Assembly (NCBI GenBank): GCA_036832975.1
Contig: DAITQM010000017.1
Coordinates: 1-64,000 of the forward strand
Direction: 5' to 3'
From: DAITQM01 sp036832975
GTDB taxonomy: Bacteria; Pseudomonadota; Gammaproteobacteria; Xanthomonadales; Wenzhouxiangellaceae
DNA length: 64,000 nt
The position numbers and the translations under genes are program-made. The notes under the pieces are model-generated. The model was not told the origin of the DNA. It saw only the letters and a list, made by a program, of their open reading frames with translations, and made no database searches. Below, one piece after another: positions 53,247-61,583 of this stretch. How positions within the stretch are numbered: the first letter of the stretch is position 1; each line of letters opens with the position of its first letter.

Positions 53247-53347
53247 CCTCAATCTTTTTGATGGCGCGCGGCGAGGCGACGGAGAGTAAAATGCAGAATA
53301 TGCGACTACTGCGACTTTTTACACCACAAAACACCCAGACGCCCCCC

Positions 53348-54097
53348 ATGAAAGCCCCCAATCTGACCGCTGTCCTGCCTTTGTTAGTCCTGCTTGCCGC
53401 CGCGGCGCCGCCACTTCCAGCCCAATCCGACAATGCCGATCCGGTCAGGACGGCGATTACCTCGCTTGTCCCGAATGCCAGCCAGATCGCGATTGCCGAC
53501 AGTCCGGTCCAGGGCATGAAGCAGGTCACGATCGATGCCCAGGTGGTTTACGTTTCGAACGACGGGCGCTATTTGCTGCAAGGCAAGATGTTCGACCTCG
53601 AAACCCGCACCGACCTGACAGAAGACGCCCTGGCCGTACAGCGCCGCGCGATCCTCGACACCTATCCGGCCGAAAAGCAGATCGCTTTTCTGCCCAAAGG
53701 CGAAAAAAAATACGATATCACAGTCTTTACCGATATCGATTGCGGCTATTGTCGCCGGCTCCACAGCCAGATCGATGAATACAACGCCCTGGGGATCGGG
53801 GTGCACTACATGTTCTTCCCGCGCTCCGGGCCCGATACCCCATCGTTCAGCAAAGCAATCGCAGTGTGGTGCGCCGACGACCGGCAGGCGGCGTTGACGA
53901 CCGCCAAACAGGGGATCGACCCGTCACCGGCCGAGTGCGCCAACCCGGTCGCTGAGCAATACGAGATCGGCAACCGGATCGGCATGACCGGTACCCCCGC
54001 AATCGTTCTTGCCAATGGCATTATGATCCGCGGTTATATGCCGCCGGAGCAGCTTGCCCAACACCTTCAGACGCAGAAAAACCTCGCGGCCCGCTGA
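53348..54097 (+). CDS. dsbC: Periplasmic disulfide isomerase DsbC
   Basis: This 249-residue protein has a signal peptide (about 1-26), an N-terminal dimerisation domain to about 85 and a thioredoxin fold with active site CGYC (FTDIDCGYCRRLH) and cis-proline in TGTPAIVLANG. It isomerises wrong disulfides and is kept reduced by DsbD. I chose the ATG at 53348; upstream in-frame ATGs at 53258 and 53291 add basic residues that do not fit a signal peptide. Confidence 0.92.
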   Translation: MKAPNLTAVLPLLVLLAAAAPPLPAQSDNADPVRTAITSLVPNASQIAIADSPVQGMKQVTIDAQVVYVSNDGRYLLQGKMFDLETRTDLTEDALAVQRRAILDTYPAEKQIAFLPKGEKKYDITVFTDIDCGYCRRLHSQIDEYNALGIGVHYMFFPRSGPDTPSFSKAIAVWCADDRQAALTTAKQGIDPSPAECANPVAEQYEIGNRIGMTGTPAIVLANGIMIRGYMPPEQLAQHLQTQKNLAAR

Positions 54098-54140
54098 ACC
54101 AAACCATCCGGTGGCTCACGACCTGGGCCGGCGGGCTGCT

Positions 54141-54290
54141 AAGGAAACTCTGATTAAGTCAGAGTTTCCGCAAGCCAGGGATGGCTTGCCCGCGAATCAA
54201 GCACTTAAGTGCTTGATTCAGCGAAGCAAAGTCCGGACATGTGCCGGACTTTGCGTGGTCTGATAAGTCCAGGATGGGCTTATTCAGACC
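54141..54290. repeat. Dispersed multi-hairpin repeat, family 2, intact copy
   Basis: The copy contains GAAACTCTGA/TCAGAGTTTC, GCAAGCCA/TGGCTTGC, AATCAAGCACTT/AAGTGCTTGATT and AAAGTCCGGACA/TGCCGGACTTT hairpins, and ends GATGGGCTTATTCAGACC. It matches 39170-39307 plus 39558-39565 and lacks the MITE-like insert seen there. It is followed directly by a family 1 repeat. Confidence 0.85.
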
Positions 54291-54295
54291 ATCCC

Positions 54296-54452
54296 TAACA
54301 GGTTGTTGAAAAACGCCATCCTGGCGTTTTTCAACGTCGCTTGCGAAAGGCGCGACTTTCGCTGCGCTCCCGAAATCAGCCACTAAGGAGCGCCTGATTT
54401 CGTCGGGCCATCCGTGGCCCGGATTAGCAGGCTGTTTTTCAACAGCCTGCTA
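54296..54452. repeat. Dispersed hairpin repeat, family 1, forward orientation
   Basis: Both end hairpins are intact (AACAGGTTGTTGAAAAACGCC side and AGCAGGCTGTT/AACAGCCTGCT side). It lies between the convergent ends of dsbC and rpoH, directly after a family 2 copy. Confidence 0.88.
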
Positions 54453-54469
54453 AGTCCTAGCAGATCAAT

Positions 54470-55372
54470 TCACCCAAGCGGGGCGTGGAAAGTGGCGCGG
54501 ATTTTCTTCAGCGCGCTGCTTTCGAGCTGGCGGATGCGTTCGGCCGAGACCTGGTATTCGTCGGCGAGTTGCTGCAGTGTGACTTTGCCATCGCCCAGCC
54601 AGCGGCGACGGATGATGTCGCGGCTGCGCCGATCGAGCGTGTCGATGCTGCTTTCCAGCCGGCGGTGGTGGTATTGCTGCTCGTCTTCCTCTTCGACGGC
54701 GCGCGACGGATCGGCGTGCTGGTCGACGAGATAGGCAGCCGGTGTCGTCCACGACTCTTCTTCGTCGCCGTCCGGCGGCAGGTCGAAGGCGATGTCCTGG
54801 CCGCTGAGCCGCGATTCCATTTCCAGCACCGTCTCGGGTTTGACGCCGAGCGTTGCGGCGACGGTGTTGACTTCGTCCTGATTCAGCCAGCCCAGGCGTT
54901 TTTTGGACTTGCGCAGATTGAAAAACAACTTGCGCTGTGCCTTGGTGGTGGCGATTTTGACGATCCGCCAGTTGCGCAGGATGAATTCGTGCATCTCGGC
55001 GCGGATCCAGTGGACCGCGAACGACACCAGGCGTACGCCCTGCTCGGGATCGAAGCGCTTGACGGCTTTCATCAAGCCGATATTGCCTTCCTGGATCAGG
55101 TCGCCGAGCGGCAGGCCGTAGCCGCTGTAACCGCGGGCCACGTGGACCACGAAACGCAGGTGGCTGAGGATCAGTTGCTGGGCCGCACCGAGGTCGTTGT
55201 CGTCGCGATAACGGCGCGCCAGGCTCTGTTCTTCATCCACCGTCAGGATCGGGAAACGGTTGACCTCCTGGATGTAGGCATCCAGGCTGCCGACGCCGGC
55301 CGGCACCGGCAGGCCGGCGCGCAAGGCCAAAGCACCGGCATTGGAGGGCTGGTGTTTCAACAGATTCTGCAT
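54470..55372 (-). CDS. rpoH: RNA polymerase heat-shock sigma factor RpoH
   Basis: This 300-residue sigma-32 factor directs transcription of heat-shock genes. Region 2 has LILSHLRFVVHVARGYSGYG, LIQEGNIGLMKAVKRFDPE and VSFAVHWIRAEMHEFILRNW. The RpoH box QRKLFFNLR follows it, and region 4 ends with VSAERIRQLESSALKKIRA. It has about ten extra N-terminal residues compared with E. coli RpoH. No Shine-Dalgarno sequence is visible before the ATG, and a TATAAT lies only 7 bp upstream. Placement next to ftsX matches the ftsEX-rpoH order. Confidence 0.95.
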   Translation of the reverse strand: MQNLLKHQPSNAGALALRAGLPVPAGVGSLDAYIQEVNRFPILTVDEEQSLARRYRDDNDLGAAQQLILSHLRFVVHVARGYSGYGLPLGDLIQEGNIGLMKAVKRFDPEQGVRLVSFAVHWIRAEMHEFILRNWRIVKIATTKAQRKLFFNLRKSKKRLGWLNQDEVNTVAATLGVKPETVLEMESRLSGQDIAFDLPPDGDEEESWTTPAAYLVDQHADPSRAVEEEDEQQYHHRRLESSIDTLDRRSRDIIRRRWLGDGKVTLQQLADEYQVSAERIRQLESSALKKIRATFHAPLG

Positions 55373-55516
55373 GGTGCAATTATAACAAGAGGGGAGTAGT
55401 CCTGTGCTCCGTTCGACAGTACGGCAAGCCGTCGAGTTCCGGAGAGCCGGGTGTATCCATAACCGCTCTACCGGGAGAGCGAAACCGGTGGGCCGGAACG
55501 GCAGCGGGATGTGCGG

Positions 55517-56461
55517 CTATTGCATGCGGTGTAGGTGCCGGCCGACCGCCAGCCACGAACCGAGCCAGCCGAGCAGCCCGGCGCTGGCCATCAGCAGCAG
55601 AATCGGCACGGTCCCCGGGGTGGTCAATTGCCAGTGGCTGCCATAACTCAAGGCCAGCGCCCCGACACCCGCCTGCAGCCAGCCGAGCGCCGCGAGGAGC
55701 AGCAGCCAGGCGATGACGGCACCGAGTACGCCGTAGATCAGGCCGGTGTACAAAAACGGCCGGCGGATAAAACCGGGTGTGGCGCCGGCCAGCGACAGGA
55801 CTTCGATCTCGGCCGCGCGGGATTGCACTTCGACGCGGACGGTATGGGCCACGACCAGCAAGAGCCCGAGGCCGAAGGCCACCGCGATCAGTTGCAGCAG
55901 GCGGCCGGCGAGCGCCAGCAGGCGGTCGAGGCGGCGCAGCCAGGCGGTGTCGGCGGCGGCGAAATCGACTGCCGGCAGTGTTTCCAGACGCCGGACCAGC
56001 GCTTCGATGCTGGCCGCCGGCACCGCCGGTTCGGCGACCAGCACGTAAGGCAGCGGGTTGGCCGGCAGGGCGTCGAGCGCGGCGTCGAAACCGGCGGCCC
56101 GGCGGAACTCGGTCAGTGCCTCCTCGGGCGTGATGAGGCGGATCTTGGCGATTTCGGACCAGGACGAGAGTTCCTTTTGCAGCCGGCCGGCAGCCGCGCT
56201 GCCGGTGCCGTCTTTCATGAAGATGGTGATCGCTTCGAGCCCCTGCCAGCCGCTACCCAGCCGTTCGAGGTTGGTCAGCAGCGTGTGCAGAGTCAGCGGC
56301 AGCGCCAGCGCCAGGCCGAGCAGGGTGACGGTGAGCAGGGTCGCCGCCGGTTGGCGGAGCAGTGCCCCGCTGCTCGACAGCAGGCCGTAGCCGTGCTGGC
56401 GCAACCAGGCGCGCAGCGCCGCGGTCAAACGCGGGCGGTCAAACTCGCGGCGGAATATCAT
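55517..56461 (-). CDS. ftsX: Cell division protein FtsX
   Basis: This 314-residue inner-membrane subunit of the FtsEX complex activates septal amidases via EnvC. It has an N-terminal helix (TLLTVTLLGLALALPLTLHTLL), a periplasmic loop (VFMKDG-type ITIFMKDGTG and LITPEEALTEFRRAAGFD) and three C-terminal helices (LLQLIAVAFGLGLLLVVAHTVRVEV). The start at 56461 lies within the ftsE 3' end (23-bp overlap); the longer frame to 56509 is unsupported. Confidence 0.9.
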   Translation of the reverse strand: MIFRREFDRPRLTAALRAWLRQHGYGLLSSSGALLRQPAATLLTVTLLGLALALPLTLHTLLTNLERLGSGWQGLEAITIFMKDGTGSAAAGRLQKELSSWSEIAKIRLITPEEALTEFRRAAGFDAALDALPANPLPYVLVAEPAVPAASIEALVRRLETLPAVDFAAADTAWLRRLDRLLALAGRLLQLIAVAFGLGLLLVVAHTVRVEVQSRAAEIEVLSLAGATPGFIRRPFLYTGLIYGVLGAVIAWLLLLAALGWLQAGVGALALSYGSHWQLTTPGTVPILLLMASAGLLGWLGSWLAVGRHLHRMQ

Positions 56462-57134
56462 CGTCAAGCCGGCCCTGGTCGAGGACCAGCACGCGGCGCC
56501 CGAGTTCACGCACCAGATGCAGATCGTGGGTCGCGATGATCAGCGTCGCTCCGAGTTCGTTCAGGGTCAAAAACAACTTCATGATCTCGGCCGACAGCGC
56601 CGGGTCGAGGTTGCCGGTCGGTTCGTCGGCGAGGATCAGTTGCGGCCGGTGGACGATCGCCCGGGCGATGCCGACACGTTGCTGCTCGCCGGTGGACAGG
56701 GCGAGGGGCGCGGCGTGCTCCTTGTGCAACAGTCCCACCTTGTCGAGCGCGGCGCGCACGCGGCGGGTGATTTCGGCATACGGCATGCCGGCGATGATCA
56801 GCGGCAGAGCGACATTGTCGAATACCCGCTTGCCGGGCAGCAGGCGGTGGTCCTGGAAGATGACACCGATGCGGCGCCTGAGGTAGGGGACTTCGCGGCG
56901 CGGCAGGCGGGTGATATTGCGCTGCTCGAACAGCAGGTGGCCGCGCGTCGGCCGTTCCTGGAGCGTAATCAGCTTGAGCAGCGTACTCTTGCCGGCACCC
57001 GAGTGACCGGTGAGAAACACCATCTCGCCCTGGGCGATCGTGCAGTCGATCCCGTCGAGTGCCCGACCGCCATGCGGGTACCGCTTGCCGATTTGAGCGA
57101 AGTGCAACATCGCCGGCGATTGTCGCATGATCAC
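56439..57134 (-). CDS. ftsE: Cell division ATP-binding protein FtsE
   Basis: This 231-residue ABC ATPase has Walker A GHSGAGKST, the Q-loop in FQDHRLL, the signature LSTGEQQRVGIARA and Walker B LILADEPTGNLD. The early part, MLHFAQIGKRYPHGGRALDG, matches FtsE. It overlaps both the upstream gspF-like stop and ftsX. An internal ATG at 57110 (MLHFAQ) gives the usual N-terminus. ftsY, normally upstream, is absent. Confidence 0.92.
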   Translation of the reverse strand: MIMRQSPAMLHFAQIGKRYPHGGRALDGIDCTIAQGEMVFLTGHSGAGKSTLLKLITLQERPTRGHLLFEQRNITRLPRREVPYLRRRIGVIFQDHRLLPGKRVFDNVALPLIIAGMPYAEITRRVRAALDKVGLLHKEHAAPLALSTGEQQRVGIARAIVHRPQLILADEPTGNLDPALSAEIMKLFLTLNELGATLIIATHDLHLVRELGRRVLVLDQGRLDDDIPPRV

Positions 57135-58336
57135 CCAACCAGTAGATTGAGATCGAGAATCGGCAGCATGATGGCCAGGACGATGAACAGAACCAGTGCG
57201 CCGACGGCGATGATCAGCGCCGGTTGCAGCACGCCGCTGATCACACCGAGGGCGCTGGCCAGTTGCCGTTCGTGGATGCCGGCCGCCTGGTCAAGCAGGG
57301 CGGCGAGTTCGCCGCTCCGTTCGCCGCTGGCGATCAGGCGCAAGGTCACCGGTGGCAGGAGGCCGCTTTGCGCCAGGGCGCGGTGCAGCGATTGTCCTTC
57401 GCTGACGTGACGCGCGGCGGTGAGCAGCGCGTCGCGGAAGACCAGGGTCGTCACCACCCGGGAGGTGGCGCGCAACGCTTCGACCAGCGGCACGGCGCTG
57501 GCCAGCAGCATGGCCAGCGTGCCGGCGACGTGCGCCGTTTCCTGGGCGCGCAGCAACATGCCGATCAGTGGTGTGCGCAATAAAAACTTCTGCCACGGAC
57601 GGCGATATTGTTCCTGCTGTAACAGGCGATGCGCGGCCAGCGCGAGCGCCGCCAGGAGCAGTACCAGCCCGATGCCGTAATGGCGCAAAAAATCGCTGGT
57701 GCCGATCAGGATCCGGGTGGCTAGCGGCAAGGCTTGGTCGAGCCGGGTGAAAACTTCCACGACGCGCGGTACGACATAGGTGACAAGTCCCCCGACCACG
57801 GCGAGGGCGACGACGACCAACAGCACCGGGTATAGCAGCGCCATGCCGACGTCGCGGCCGAGGCTTTCGCGTGCTTCGAGATGGGCGGCGAGACGGTCGA
57901 GCACGCGCTCCAGTTTGCCGGAGCGTTCGCCGGCGGCGACCGCCGCGGTATACATCGGCGGAAAATATCGGGGCTCGGCGGCGAGCGCCGCGGCCAGGCT
58001 CTGACCTTCGGCGAGGCGGGCGCGCAGCGTCCCCAATACCCGGCTTTCCTTGGCACTGCCTTCGGCGGCGACCGCAGCCAGTGCTTCCACCAGCGGCAGC
58101 CCGGCACGCAGCAGGCTGGACAGTTGCCGGGTCAGCAGGGCGATTTCGCGCCGCGAAAAACCGGGCCGGGTAAAGCGGCTTTGCCGGCCGGCGGTTTCGC
58201 CGACGGCTTTGACGCTGAGCGGAACCAGCCCGGCGTCGCGCAGGTTCTGCCGCACTTGTCGCGGGCTGTCGCCTTGACGGATGCCACGTTCAGTGCGGCC
58301 GGTGGCGGTCAGCGCCCGGTATTCGTAAGCGCCCAT
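57131..58336 (-). CDS. Type II secretion/type IV pilus inner-membrane protein, GspF-like
   Basis: This 401-residue protein has an N-terminal MGAYEYRALTATGRTERG and two T2SSF domains (about 70-190 and 270-395). Three transmembrane helices are visible (ALLYPVLLVVVALAVVGGLV, LVLLLAALALAAHRLL and LQPALIIAVGALVLFIVLAI). Motifs LLTRQLSSLLRAGLPLVEAL and LIASGERSGELAALLDQAA are diagnostic of GspF/PilC. No other secretion or pilus gene is nearby. It overlaps ftsE by 4 bp and the metallopeptidase gene by one base. Confidence 0.88.
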   Translation of the reverse strand: MGAYEYRALTATGRTERGIRQGDSPRQVRQNLRDAGLVPLSVKAVGETAGRQSRFTRPGFSRREIALLTRQLSSLLRAGLPLVEALAAVAAEGSAKESRVLGTLRARLAEGQSLAAALAAEPRYFPPMYTAAVAAGERSGKLERVLDRLAAHLEARESLGRDVGMALLYPVLLVVVALAVVGGLVTYVVPRVVEVFTRLDQALPLATRILIGTSDFLRHYGIGLVLLLAALALAAHRLLQQEQYRRPWQKFLLRTPLIGMLLRAQETAHVAGTLAMLLASAVPLVEALRATSRVVTTLVFRDALLTAARHVSEGQSLHRALAQSGLLPPVTLRLIASGERSGELAALLDQAAGIHERQLASALGVISGVLQPALIIAVGALVLFIVLAIMLPILDLNLLVG

Positions 58337-59589
58337 CAGTCTTTTGTCTGCACCTGGGTCGCTTCGAGGCCGGCCAGTGTCTGAGACGGATGGCCGAGCA
58401 CTGTTGCGGCGGCGTGTGCTACTTCCGGCGGAGCGAGCGGGCCGTGACCGGAGGCGAGACGTTCGAGGAACCGTTCGAAGTCGGCATCGCCGAGTTCGCG
58501 GTGCAGGGCGGCGAAAAGCGTTGCGGCGCGGGCGGTGACGGCCCCTGTGGCCCGTTCGACGTCAAGACGTTCCGCCTTGGCGCCCCAGCGGGCCAGCGCT
58601 TGCACGCTGTGCTCGAAACGCCGTTCGGTAATCCCCCCGCTCGTCCGCAACAGGTCGAGCCCGACATATTCGGCCAACCCTTCGACGATCCAGTCGGCGC
58701 TCGGCGCAGCGCTCCGTCCGAGCGCGATGTGCACCAGTTCATGGAGCAGCACCGAGGTACCGTTTTCGCTGATCAGCGGCAGTTCGGCATTGATGAACAA
58801 CGATGCAGGCCCGGACAGGCCGCCATACCACATTTTTTCGTCCGCGCCGACGACCAGCAGCCGTTCCGGAAAACCCCCGAATTTCTCGCTCAGCATCGGC
58901 AGATGGTAGCCCAGCATGGCGATCAGATCCATGCGCCGCAAGCCGTGGTCCCGCGGGCCGGCGACGGTGACCTGGACCGCGCCGAGCCGTTCGCGCCGGA
59001 CACCCAGTTCGCCGGCGGTCATCCAGCCGGTCGGGCGGTCGAAACGGCGGCGCGGGTTGTCGATCTGGATGCGCCCGTTCGCCGCTGCCTGCCTGTAGCG
59101 CGTCACGACGCTCCACGCCTGGGGCAGCACGAAACGCAGCGTCGTTATCGACCGCGCCCCCTTGGCGGTGACGGTCCGCGCCGCGGGCACCAGGTCATCG
59201 CCGCGAAATACCGCCCAGTCGGTCGTGAGGCGTGAGGTATAGCGCCCGTTTCCGGCCGTCTGGTTCAGTTGGGCGCAGTAACGCAGCCGCCCGCCGCCCG
59301 CTGGCACGTTCCAGGTTACCCATTGCCCGTCGAGCGTCAGGCCGTCGCCGGCCAGCGCCGCGAAACGGGCGTCGATCGGCCAACGGAGGCGGCGCAATGA
59401 GCGCGCCGTTTGTTTGACTCGCAAGCTCACCGCCACACAGCCTTGGACGGTTTGCGGGGCGCTGAAATCGACCGTGATGTCGAAGCGGTAATCATCCGCC
59501 GCCAGCGCGCTGCCGGCCGCGAGCCCGCTGCCGGCCAGAACGATCCCCAGCCACAACCAGCCGGGGTTAGAACGACGGAGCGCTTTCAT
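58336..59589 (-). CDS. Exported gluzincin-type metallopeptidase-like protein
   Basis: This 417-residue protein has a signal peptide (about 1-31, ending SALAADD) and a beta-rich N-terminal part. A zinc site follows: HELVH (HEXXH) near residue 284 and a downstream Glu in IVEGLAEYVGLDLL, the gluzincin (M1-like/peptidase MA) pattern. The region MLSEKFGGFPERLLVVGAD and LFINAELPLI is also M1-like. The start ATG at 59589 overlaps the upstream glutaredoxin-like gene by 23 bp. Substrate is unknown. Confidence 0.78.
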   Translation of the reverse strand: MKALRRSNPGWLWLGIVLAGSGLAAGSALAADDYRFDITVDFSAPQTVQGCVAVSLRVKQTARSLRRLRWPIDARFAALAGDGLTLDGQWVTWNVPAGGGRLRYCAQLNQTAGNGRYTSRLTTDWAVFRGDDLVPAARTVTAKGARSITTLRFVLPQAWSVVTRYRQAAANGRIQIDNPRRRFDRPTGWMTAGELGVRRERLGAVQVTVAGPRDHGLRRMDLIAMLGYHLPMLSEKFGGFPERLLVVGADEKMWYGGLSGPASLFINAELPLISENGTSVLLHELVHIALGRSAAPSADWIVEGLAEYVGLDLLRTSGGITERRFEHSVQALARWGAKAERLDVERATGAVTARAATLFAALHRELGDADFERFLERLASGHGPLAPPEVAHAAATVLGHPSQTLAGLEATQVQTKD

Positions 59590-59851
59590 GTTTCCGACGG
59601 GCCAGGGTTTCAAGATGGGTGGCATCGAACGGCCAGTCCAGTTCCGTATCGCCGGTGGCGAGAACCGGAATCCGCCGGCGGTAGCGGCGCAGCAGTTCAA
59701 GCGAGCCGGTGATCTCGACGATCCGCACCCGGCGCAGCAAACGCCGGCGGCGCAGCAAGGCTTGTGCCTCATCGCACAGGTGACATTCGGGGGCGGTGTA
59801 CAACACCCAATCGGGCTTAACCTGCCGCCGCAAGAAAGGCCAAAAGCGCAT
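59567..59851 (-). CDS. Glutaredoxin-like thiol-disulfide protein (DUF836 type)
   Basis: This 94-residue protein has the thioredoxin-fold start WVLYTAPECHLCDEAQALL with a CHLC redox pair. It ends with RIPVLATGDTELDWPFDATHLETLARR, the cis-Pro and C-terminal pattern of this family. The start overlaps the stop of the upstream gene (TGATG). It is probably a small cytoplasmic redox protein. Confidence 0.82.
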   Translation of the reverse strand: MRFWPFLRRQVKPDWVLYTAPECHLCDEAQALLRRRRLLRRVRIVEITGSLELLRRYRRRIPVLATGDTELDWPFDATHLETLARRKHESAPSF

Positions 59852-60558
59852 CACGCCGCACCTATGCGGCGGGTGAAGCCGGCCGCGGCGAGCAGAACGG
59901 CGATCAAGACCCCCAGCGCCGTGCGGCCGGTCAACACGGGCACCGCGAGCGGTGCGGGCAGTGGCGGCGAGGGATTGGCGGTGAGGGTCGCGCGCAATAG
60001 AAAATTCTGCTCGCTGACAAAAATGAACGGCAGACCACGGTCGGTGATGTAGCTCCGGCCGGCGGGTTCCGAACTCTGATCGGTTTCCATGTTGAAATCC
60101 TCGCCGCTGTGTGGCGGGTAGCCTTGATTCATCAGCCAGAAATCGCCGTCGATCACAACCGGTTCTTGAAAGTCGGCGCTGAACCAGCCCTGCCCGTCGC
60201 CGGTCAGCATCGTCGTATGGGCCAGCGGCCGGTCGAGAGCGGGCAGGCCGTTCAGGTCGGGATAGACGAACACTTCGTTCGGCCACGGCCCGCCGACAGC
60301 GCTGAAATCGAAAAAATTGCCGGCGCAAAAACCGGTCATGATCATCTGTTCAGGCGCGATGCCGAAATCGGCCAGTTCGTATTTGACGGCGAACAGGTGA
60401 TCGGGTTCGCCGGCATGTCCGCCGCCGGAAAAAAACAGAGCATCTTCCGGGACGCCGTCATCGTAAAAATGCGTGCCGCAACCGGCATCGGCGGCGGTGG
60501 CGGTGTGCAGCGTGGCGCAGAAAAACAACACGGCGGTCGATGGGTGAAGAGGTGGCAC
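59851..60558 (-). CDS. Secreted protein with IPTL-like C-terminal sorting tail
   Basis: This 235-residue protein starts with a GTG at 60558 and has a signal peptide (about 1-22, ending HTATA). The mature part has several glycine and aromatic residues (FYDDGVPEDALFFSGGGHAG, GFCAGNFFDFSAVGGPWPNE) and is not recognised. The last 33 residues, VPVLTGRTALGVLIAVLLAA followed by GFTRRIGAA, have the order motif-helix-RR of exosortase tails of the IPTL-CTERM type. It lies 11 bp after the TetR stop. Confidence 0.72.
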   Translation of the reverse strand: MPPLHPSTAVLFFCATLHTATAADAGCGTHFYDDGVPEDALFFSGGGHAGEPDHLFAVKYELADFGIAPEQMIMTGFCAGNFFDFSAVGGPWPNEVFVYPDLNGLPALDRPLAHTTMLTGDGQGWFSADFQEPVVIDGDFWLMNQGYPPHSGEDFNMETDQSSEPAGRSYITDRGLPFIFVSEQNFLLRATLTANPSPPLPAPLAVPVLTGRTALGVLIAVLLAAAGFTRRIGAA

Positions 60559-60569
60559 GGCCGGTCAGA

Positions 60570-61199
60570 TCAGGATTTTAAGTATTGCAGTGCGAGGGCT
60601 TCGAGCTGGCTGCGTTCCGGCTCCTTGAGCAGCGGCACGAACAGACTGAGCACCTGCCAGACGGCGAGCGGTGGGCCGTGTCCGGCGAGCGGCGCCAGCA
60701 ACTCGGCGAACGACAACCAGCAAGTCGTGATCAGCAGGACATTACGGATCAGTGCCGCCTGTTCGGCGGGGTTGGCCTGCAGGATACCGGCTTGGCTGAG
60801 GCTGTCGGTCAGACTGCGGATGCTCACCGCCTGCAACTCGAGCAGGGCCTTGAAGCGTTTGTTGAGTTTGCGGTTGCGGGCCGTGACGTCGCTGAAGTCG
60901 CGGTACAAAAAACGGTGTGCCCCGATCAGTTCGAACAGGTGGTGCAGGTAAAACCAGGTGTCCTCGGGGTCGAGCCCGGGTGTGCCGTGGACGGCGAGCA
61001 GCTCGTTCATCGCCGTTTCATGGCGCGCGAACAGGGCTTCGACGATGTCGCCCTTGTGGCGGAAATGGTAGTACAGATTCCCCGGGCTGATTTCGAGTTC
61101 GAGGGCGATCAGATTGGTGCTGACCCGCCCCTCGCCGTGTTCGTTGAACAAGGCGAGTGCGGTATCGAGGATCGCTTCACGGGTGTTGCGCCGGGACAT
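60570..61199 (-). CDS. TetR-family transcriptional regulator
   Basis: This 209-residue regulator has an N-terminal helix-turn-helix (REAILDTALALFNEHGEGRVSTNLIALELEISPGNLYYHFRHKG) and a C-terminal ligand domain, which I read as TetR_C-like with YRDFSDVTARNRKLNKRF. The adjacent ACBP gene lies 15 bp upstream on the same strand and the acyl-CoA reductase gene is divergent. A repressor sensing fatty acyl-CoA is a reasonable inference. Confidence 0.88.
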   Translation of the reverse strand: MSRRNTREAILDTALALFNEHGEGRVSTNLIALELEISPGNLYYHFRHKGDIVEALFARHETAMNELLAVHGTPGLDPEDTWFYLHHLFELIGAHRFLYRDFSDVTARNRKLNKRFKALLELQAVSIRSLTDSLSQAGILQANPAEQAALIRNVLLITTCWLSFAELLAPLAGHGPPLAVWQVLSLFVPLLKEPERSQLEALALQYLKS

Positions 61200-61214
61200 T
61201 GGCAGAGCCCGGAA

Positions 61215-61478
61215 TCACCCGCCGCTCAGCCGTTCGACCAGTTTGATGTAACGCTCCATCGCCTCATCCCGGCCGAGGCCTTTGAGCTTTTCCCATGCCT
61301 CGAATTTGGCGGCGGCGGCGAAATCGAACATCCCCGGCCGCGGGCCGCTGGCATCACCAACGGTCGCCTGCTTGTAGTGTGCGTAGAGCCTGAGCAACAT
61401 ATCGTTGTCGGGCCGCTCGGGCAGGGTCTTGACCGCTGCCAGCGCCGCCTCGAAGCGGCTTTTGAGATCGTCGTTCAT
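61215..61478 (-). CDS. Acyl-CoA-binding protein
   Basis: This 87-residue protein has the ACBP four-helix pattern: FEAALAAVKTLPERPDNDML, LLRLYAHYKQATVGDASGPR, FDFAAAAKFEAWEKLKGLGR and DEAMERYIKLVERL. The YKQAT motif and the lysine and tyrosine at the expected positions bind acyl-CoA. It binds and carries long-chain acyl-CoA, and its divergent neighbour reduces acyl-CoA, which fits a shared pathway. The start at 61478 gives the usual family length. Confidence 0.93.
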   Translation of the reverse strand: MNDDLKSRFEAALAAVKTLPERPDNDMLLRLYAHYKQATVGDASGPRPGMFDFAAAAKFEAWEKLKGLGRDEAMERYIKLVERLSGG

Positions 61479-61583
61479 GGCTTTTGTCTCCCGGTTCGCC
61501 TGCGGTATGATGCCATAATGCCGGCCGTGGGCCGGGTGGTCCTTTGGCTTTGCGGTAGAGATTGACGGCGGCGGAGAGAGAAA

